This document shows, in pieces, positions 15,369 to 18,463 of a stretch of 18,463 nucleotides of DNA; the stretch's first letter is position 1, and every line of letters starts with the position of its first letter. This DNA comes from DAOVDI01 sp965373045 (GTDB lineage Bacteria; Acidobacteriota; Aminicenantia; Aminicenantales; Aminicenantaceae), in assembly GCA_965373045.1 (NCBI GenBank), contig CBDVEQ010000027.1, positions 1-18,463 on the forward strand, written 5' to 3'. The notes beneath the pieces are model-generated. The model saw nothing but the letters and a program-made list of their open reading frames with translations, searched no databases and was not told where the DNA came from. A program made the translations under genes and the position numbers.

Positions 15369-16805
15369 ATGAAAAAGGAAAGAATACTGGAATCAGCAAA
15401 GTATCATATCAAGAAAGGTCAAAAAATATACGTTAAACCGAATATACCACAATATAAGCTGGACAGTGCAATAACAAGCTATGCCAGCGAGGTCAACAGG
15501 GATGATGTCCTTGTCCTTCTGGACACGACTGTATTTGGTTCGGGGAAAGAAGGTTTGGTTGCTACTGCAGAAGGGTTATACTGGAAACCGGAAGACAAAA
15601 GCAAGCCCCCCTCATTTTTTCCTTTCTCCGAACTGAAAGACTTAAACGCATATGGGACGAGGTTCAAAGGTCACATTACGCTCAATAAGGAAGTGATAAT
15701 CTATCTCACTATCCCCTTCAAGGCTATAATGCTGCTCTATAACTTCTTGGATTCAGTTAGGTTAATGGTTGTGGAGGAGCGGAAGAAAAGTGCTGCTGAG
15801 GATTCAAAACAGGCGGGTCTATGGAGCGGAATTGATCCGCAGGCAACCTATTTTGGAAAAGGCGGCCTTCTGGGTGAGGAAAGAATTTCAGAGCTTTTAC
15901 ATTCTCTCGTTTCTCCTGGAGCGCTAACCAGTCAACTCGACCTTGCAGTCAAAACAAAAAAGAAAGAAGCCAAGGGTTTAGTCGGTGGAGGATTTATATC
16001 TATCATAGTCGGAACCATCCTGGGCATCTACGGTTTCATAGGGTACTTTGTTACACCCTTACCGCTCCGAGCAATTATTACTTTTGCCGTTCCCTTCGCG
16101 GTCATCGGCGGGATCATAATGATGCTCAAAGGGACAGCAAAGGCAGCCGTGGCATCAAAAACACAACTTATCACTTCAATCGAAGACACCTGTAAGGAAT
16201 ACTACAACAATTTATTCTGCAAATTTTTCGACAAAAGTGTCGATGCTTATAATATCACCAATTGGTTCCCGGGATTATTTCCAGCGCAAGTGTATGACGA
16301 TTATGAAAGCCCTGGCTGGCAGGTTTTCCAATCAGTAGCATCGCCCGGAACGACATCAAGTTCGATGACCTGCTCCGTATGCAAAAAACAAGCTGATTTC
16401 GTAGAAAGCAGTAATATTTCTATTCCTCTTGAGAACGATAATCTGACGAAAAGTATTTTCTTAAAGTGTACACATTGCCAGGGGATTGTCTGCTATGAAT
16501 GTCTCATTAATATGGAGCCGCACGAAAGCGTTCTCCTCTGCACAACATGTGGACGCTCCACTAACGGAGCAAAAGGTTTGGTCGGGCGATGGCTACTCTA
16601 TCGATTAAAGCATTCCGATACCGAAAGTAATTTTGATCTACACAGAGCCGAGATAAATCTTAGACCACGGTCCGATTCGAGGGTACAGGACGTCGACATC
16701 ACTCTGTATGGCAGCCCTTTTAGCGAAGTAAAATTCCGCAATATTTCATTCAACATTGATGGAAATTGGTTCCTGGCAACACCCGAACCTGTTGTCGGAT
16801 CTTAG
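15369..16805 (+). CDS. Membrane protein with PH-like N-terminus and 8-Cys zinc module
   Basis: 478 residues from the ATG at 15369, which follows GGGAGGT. No named family is recognised. Residues about 30-130 alternate short strands (VLVLLDTTVFG, EGLVATAEGLYWK, FPFSELKDLN, then VIIYLTI) in a way that suggests a bacterial PH-like fold. A charged linker leads to two membrane helices (about 204-228 and 233-254), then a helical part. At 335-394 there are four CxxC pairs: C335/C338, C367/C370, C375/C378 and C391/C394, spaced like a RING or treble-clef module binding two zinc ions. The C-terminal 80 residues look beta-rich. There is no signal peptide, so both ends are probably cytoplasmic. Having a hairpin leader and repeat-rich promoter of its own, it looks individually regulated. 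Function unknown; an adaptor or envelope-stress role is only a guess. Confidence 0.78.
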   Translation: MKKERILESAKYHIKKGQKIYVKPNIPQYKLDSAITSYASEVNRDDVLVLLDTTVFGSGKEGLVATAEGLYWKPEDKSKPPSFFPFSELKDLNAYGTRFKGHITLNKEVIIYLTIPFKAIMLLYNFLDSVRLMVVEERKKSAAEDSKQAGLWSGIDPQATYFGKGGLLGEERISELLHSLVSPGALTSQLDLAVKTKKKEAKGLVGGGFISIIVGTILGIYGFIGYFVTPLPLRAIITFAVPFAVIGGIIMMLKGTAKAAVASKTQLITSIEDTCKEYYNNLFCKFFDKSVDAYNITNWFPGLFPAQVYDDYESPGWQVFQSVASPGTTSSSMTCSVCKKQADFVESSNISIPLENDNLTKSIFLKCTHCQGIVCYECLINMEPHESVLLCTTCGRSTNGAKGLVGRWLLYRLKHSDTESNFDLHRAEINLRPRSDSRVQDVDITLYGSPFSEVKFRNISFNIDGNWFLATPEPVVGS

Positions 16806-17059
16806 TATTTTTGGGAAAATTCTGCCTTTCGATTTATGGACAGTCCCGGAAAAACATTCTTCACAAGATAATCAGGGATGAAGTTATCCCCAAAAGTATG
16901 GCCGTGAAGATCCGGAACAAGGGTTCTTTCTCGAATCTGTCGCCGAAATAGGCCCGAGCCGTTATTGAAGCAGCCCAATGTCGCCTCAGACCCATCTCTT
17001 ATCAGCCATTTTATTCTCCTTTGACTTCCATTGACAATGCCTTTTTTTGTTTGATAGAC
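16802..17059 (-). pseudogene. Possible decayed reading frame in intergenic region
   Basis: On the minus strand a frame of about 85 codons is open from 17059 to a TAA at 16804-16802, with no ATG or ribosome binding site. It contains protein-like text such as FGDNFIPDYLVKNVFPGLS but matches nothing I recognise. It occupies most of the 367-base gap between the zinc-module gene and the six-helix gene; the rest holds only the downstream gene's leader and a weak -35/-10 pair (TTCCAA 17063-17068, TATAGA 17085-17090). Could equally be chance. Confidence 0.2.
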
Positions 17060-17172
17060 TTATTCCAATATATCAGTGGGAGAATATAGAAATAAAACAA
17101 TAGTGAGTGATCTTCTTTGGTTTGAAAGGGATTTGTGTTAATAGAACAATGAAAAAAAAGGAGGAAAGTAAA

Positions 17173-17796
17173 ATGACAAAACAAAAAGTTGGCGTGATGC
17201 TATTCTGGGGGGCTGGTATCTGGGCAATTCTCTGGGGAGTGATTGGATCGGTTTTTGTGGACTCGGCTTTCAGAAATTTAACGATGGATGAGCTTAATTT
17301 GACAATGTGGGCATACCAGGGACCTTGGAATATGATATGGGGGATTTTTGGTGTTCCACTGGCGGCTATAGTGGCCGGGATTGGAATAATGCTCTATTCA
17401 GGAGTAAAAAGATCGACGGTATGGAAATTTGTAATAGGATATTTCTTTCTACTAGGGCCTATTGTTGCCATAGCGATGGGGCCATGGGTGGGGCATATCC
17501 CCCTGTTATTTGGTATCGGTGGAACGCTGATTTTACTGTTCTTCATAGGGATACTCTGGTCATGGGCGAAAGAACGTATGGCCCTAAAGGAAGCCTCTAC
17601 AGCAGCAGCTGATCTTAAACTGATTGGCTACGTGTTTATGTTAATTGCAGCGTGGTTTATCTGCGGAATTGCCAGCCAGCCTTTCATGAAAGCCCTTGAA
17701 GGAGAGGCTACACGCACCCCGATGCACGTTATGATATTTTTGGTGCTGGGATGGCTTTTTCTATTCCTCGGTCATCGCAAATCACTCAAGCAATAA
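17173..17796 (+). CDS. Six-helix membrane protein of unknown family
   Basis: 207 residues from the ATG at 17173; AGGAGG lies seven bases upstream, which makes this start better than an in-frame ATG at 17149 that precedes the site. Six hydrophobic segments (about 8-30, 52-75, 85-103, 108-131, 149-167 and 183-200) are rich in Trp, Gly and Ile. Conserved-looking features include GAGIWAILWGVIGS in helix 1 and MWAYQGPWNMIWGIFG before helix 2. A small charged loop (WAKERMALKE) lies between helices 4 and 5. No transporter or enzyme motif is recognised. It is probably an integral inner-membrane protein. No gene is close enough to be an operon partner. Real gene very likely; function unknown. Confidence 0.78.
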   Translation: MTKQKVGVMLFWGAGIWAILWGVIGSVFVDSAFRNLTMDELNLTMWAYQGPWNMIWGIFGVPLAAIVAGIGIMLYSGVKRSTVWKFVIGYFFLLGPIVAIAMGPWVGHIPLLFGIGGTLILLFFIGILWSWAKERMALKEASTAAADLKLIGYVFMLIAAWFICGIASQPFMKALEGEATRTPMHVMIFLVLGWLFLFLGHRKSLKQ

Positions 17797-17832
17797 AGTT
17801 CAAAAAGACCATAAATAGTTGAGGAATATCCC

Positions 17833-17940
17833 ATGTTTTCGAGAGTGCCGATCAAAGAAGATTGGAGTAAAAAGTTGATCCGGGATATAAAAATAGCAGA
17901 TCGCCTGCGTTTGTATAACATGGTTCATGTGCAACTCTGA
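17833..17940 (+). CDS. Small open reading frame, 35 aa, uncertain
   Basis: An ATG preceded by GAGGAA at a proper distance opens a 35-codon frame (starts MFSRVPIKEDW, ends MVHVQL). It is basic and looks helical (KKLIRDIKIADRLRLYN). It lies 36 bases after the six-helix gene and could be co-transcribed with it. It may be a real small protein or the 5' stump of a longer, lost gene; no family recognised. Confidence 0.3.
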   Translation: MFSRVPIKEDWSKKLIRDIKIADRLRLYNMVHVQL

Positions 17941-18265
17941 CAGCGGGCGCTAACTTTGCATAATGTCATCTTGTTGTAAGATGCTGATCCTGTGATTTAT
18001 TCTCCGGTAATTTCATCTCTTCAAATAATTTATTAATATTGTTATAATTGCTATCTTCGATATTTTTATCCTTATTGAAATCGATCTCTGGAAAAGTTTT
18101 TAGTTTATTCACGGCACAGTTGTAACTTAAAGCAATAAAACGGAAGTCTCATCTCCTGGACTGAAACGATCGCTTTCCTCCACCTGTATCTGAAGCGATA
18201 AACCGATTTGGAAGGTGAAACGCTTGTAGGGAAAAGGAATTTATCCCCTTTATTGTATTTTATGC
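17941..18265. other. Gene-poor AT-rich stretch with broken minus-strand frame
   Basis: No convincing gene. One minus-strand frame is open from about 18250 to a TGA at 17968-17966 except for a single internal TGA near 18155. Its lower half reads as Asn/Lys-rich, protein-like text (for example NKDKNIEDSNYNNINKLFEE). This may be a decayed gene or AT-rich chance. Apart from this, nothing is seen until the brnA-like promoter. Confidence 0.25.
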
Positions 18266-18294
18266 TTGACGATATGCACAAATGTACATATAAT
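18266..18294 (+). promoter_or_regulatory. Consensus promoter with embedded operator for the brnA-like gene
   Basis: TTGACG (18266-18271), a 17-base spacer and TATAAT (18289-18294). Only nine bases separate the -10 from the ATG at 18304, so the transcript would begin at or within a few bases of the start codon, and no Shine-Dalgarno is present. The spacer carries TGCACA (18275-18280), AA, TGTACA (18283-18288), two near-identical palindromic half-sites suited to a ribbon-helix-helix autorepressor. Confidence 0.7.
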
Positions 18295-18303
18295 ATAATA
18301 ATA

Positions 18304-18463
18304 ATGAAAAAAGAATACAATTTCACTAAAGGGAAAAGAGGTCCAGTAATCAAAACTCCAAAGGGAAAAACACGTATCACTATACGAATAGACGACGATA
18401 TCCTCGATTGGTTCCGACAACAGGTGCACAACGCAGGCGGTGGGAATTATCAAACTCTCATCA
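18304..18463 (+). CDS. BrnA-like antitoxin / ribbon-helix-helix protein, 3' partial
   Basis: The first 53 codons are present and the window then ends. The start MKKEYNFTKGKRGPV followed by GKTRITIRIDDDILDWFRQQ and AGGGNYQTLI is characteristic of the BrnA antitoxin family (ribbon-helix-helix DNA-binding proteins): TRITIRID is the DNA-contacting strand and DDDILDWFRQQ the first helix. In classic brnTA operons the BrnT toxin gene lies directly upstream; here no BrnT frame is found in the preceding 500 bases, so this is an orphan or has a different partner outside the window. Autorepression through the promoter site just upstream is likely by analogy. The ATG is inferred from the family start and not from a ribosome binding site. 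Confidence 0.8.
   Translation, partial: MKKEYNFTKGKRGPVIKTPKGKTRITIRIDDDILDWFRQQVHNAGGGNYQTLI

Noticed and set aside
17797..18303. BrnT toxin gene upstream of the brnA-like gene
   Set aside because: No frame on either strand shows BrnT-like sequence.
18105..18453. Minus-strand frames overlapping the brnA-like gene
   Set aside because: Composition is hydrophobic by chance of AT-rich DNA and they oppose a recognised ribbon-helix-helix start with a consensus promoter.

Overview
The window looks like a piece of a Gram-negative bacterial chromosome, probably from the Acidobacteriota/Candidatus Aminicenantes sphere. The evidence is a membrane Ser/Thr kinase fused to a TolB-like domain and TPRs, 6-bladed beta-propeller secreted proteins, a Tat-exported DUF362 protein paired with a DUF6599-like protein, and a FadL-type outer-membrane protein. 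This assignment is inferred from gene content remembered for those groups, not from a marker gene. No rRNA, tRNA, CRISPR array or intact transposase was seen.

Left part (1-6857). A 5'-truncated beta-propeller gene is followed by the C-terminal remnant of a second propeller gene and a small two-helix membrane protein, all in AT-rich DNA. Convergent to these is a large zinc-ribbon/kinase/TolB-like/TPR signalling protein with a good sigma70-type promoter. Behind it on the same strand lie an MFS transporter and a 278-residue protein of unknown family.

Middle part (6858-11665). The unknown gene is divergent from a FadL/OMPP1-type outer-membrane protein that has its own promoter and a strong ribosome binding site. 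Then comes a tight plus-strand run: a Tat-signal DUF362 protein, a Sec-signal DUF6599-like protein (1-base gap), and an arginase/agmatinase-family enzyme that resembles plant arginases. The run is bracketed by two 31-bp direct repeats with one mismatch (8556-8586 and 11635-11665). The first two genes are clearly more GC-rich than the third.

Right part (11754-18463). A minus-strand array carries an HpcH/HpaI aldolase, an S41 peptidase and an iron-dependent alcohol dehydrogenase; the last two overlap. The aldolase is divergent from a probably undescribed protein with a PH-like N-terminus, two membrane helices and an eight-cysteine C-terminal zinc module; its leader contains a perfect 9-bp hairpin. 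Next come a six-helix membrane protein, a gene-poor stretch with decayed reading frames, and the start of a BrnA-like ribbon-helix-helix gene. That gene's consensus promoter lies so close to the ATG that the transcript would be almost leaderless.

The genes do not form one obvious pathway. The most defensible units are the DUF362/DUF6599/ureohydrolase run, the S41/alcohol dehydrogenase overlap, and the divergent aldolase/zinc-protein pair with its structured intergenic region. No fully convincing new multi-gene system is visible. The best candidates for something undescribed are the eight-cysteine membrane protein with its leader and the repeat-bracketed three-gene block.
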